Of a stretch of DNA of 64,000 nt, positions 63,894 to 64,000 are shown one piece after another. Location of the stretch: positions 828,682 through 892,681 of the forward strand of contig JAWMQQ010000002.1 of assembly GCA_033283385.1 (NCBI GenBank), read 5' to 3'. The notes under the pieces were generated by a model, which searched no databases, was not told the DNA's origin, and saw only the letters and a program-made list of their open reading frames with translations. Origin of the DNA: Mangrovimicrobium sp033283385. Lineage in GTDB: Bacteria > Pseudomonadota > Gammaproteobacteria > Pseudomonadales > Halieaceae. Position numbers and translations under genes: made by a program. How positions within the stretch are numbered: position 1 is the first letter of the stretch; each line of letters starts with the position of its first letter.

Positions 63894-64000
63894 AAACTGA
63901 AGAGTTTGATCATGGCTCAGATTGAACGCTGGCGGCAGGCCTAACACATGCAAGTCGAGCGAGAAAGGCCTTCGGGCTGAGTACAGCGGCGGACGGGTGA
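63894..64000 (+). rRNA. rrs: 16S ribosomal RNA (5' end only)
   Basis: AAACTGAAGAGTTTGATCAT and the following GGCTCAGATTGAACGCTGG, GGCAGGCCTAACACATGCAA and GCGGCGGACGGGTGA are the universal 16S start and first helices. The gene runs past the window end. The V1 loop (AGCGAGAAAGGCCTTCGGGC) looks gammaproteobacterial; genus cannot be settled from this fragment. Confidence 0.97.

Overview
The window is a high-GC gammaproteobacterial chromosome segment, probably from a marine relative of the Pseudomonas/Cellvibrionales lineages. Three things point there: pgeF-clpB followed by a type IV minor pilin operon, an ilvIH / ilvC-pssA-msrPQ-16S rRNA arrangement, and the 16S 5' end. The genus call is tentative (Halieaceae-like at best), because only 107 bases of 16S are visible.

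Layout. 0-3 kb: the end of pgeF and clpB with a sigma32-type promoter. 3-10.7 kb: a translationally coupled type IV pilus priming operon (pilE, pilV, pilW, pilX, pilY1, fimT) and two convergent DUF4124 genes. 10.7-13.5 kb: acetolactate synthase (ilvI, ilvH). 13.5-45.2 kb: a large lipid and glycoconjugate region, described below. 45.2-51 kb: an oxygenase, a sulfotransferase, and an ATP-grasp ligase / GNAT-C39 protease / QEGLA metallopeptidase trio. 51-58.4 kb: secreted proteins, exported glutaminase and asparaginase, a BlaI/M56/TonB regulatory set, and a pair of proteins with a PEP-CTERM-like segment in mid-sequence. 58.4-64 kb: ilvC divergent from ilvY, then pssA, msrPQ, a strong rRNA promoter and the start of 16S rRNA.

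The most interesting part is 13.5-45.2 kb. It holds what looks like a complete bacterial ceramide pathway: acyl carrier protein, serine palmitoyltransferase, a GNAT-type bacterial ceramide synthase homologue, a fatty acyl-AMP ligase, a CerR-like SDR and a fatty acid hydroxylase. A phosphopantetheinyl transferase that could activate the carrier protein lies about 19 kb away. Around these genes are a diacylglycerol-kinase-family lipid kinase paired with a Tam41-like nucleotidyltransferase, a GT2 and two GT-A-like glycosyltransferases, an O-antigen-ligase-like protein, three ELM1-like GT-B proteins, three related sulfotransferases, two LpxL-like acyltransferases, an LptF/LptG pair, an MsbA-like ABC exporter and an Omp85-type outer membrane protein. 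I infer that together they make, decorate (sugar, sulfate, extra acyl chains) and export an outer-membrane sphingolipid or sulfated glycolipid. The chemistry and transport are inferred from gene families and context.

The block appears to sit inside an otherwise conserved gammaproteobacterial order (ilvI-ilvH-[ilvC]-pssA-msrP-msrQ-rrn). It is rich in TTG starts, includes one gene whose only workable start is CTG, and carries palindromic REP-like repeats that supply the stop codons of three genes. A 630-base gap at 25.3-26.0 kb holds two large foldback elements sharing a 68-bp inverted core.
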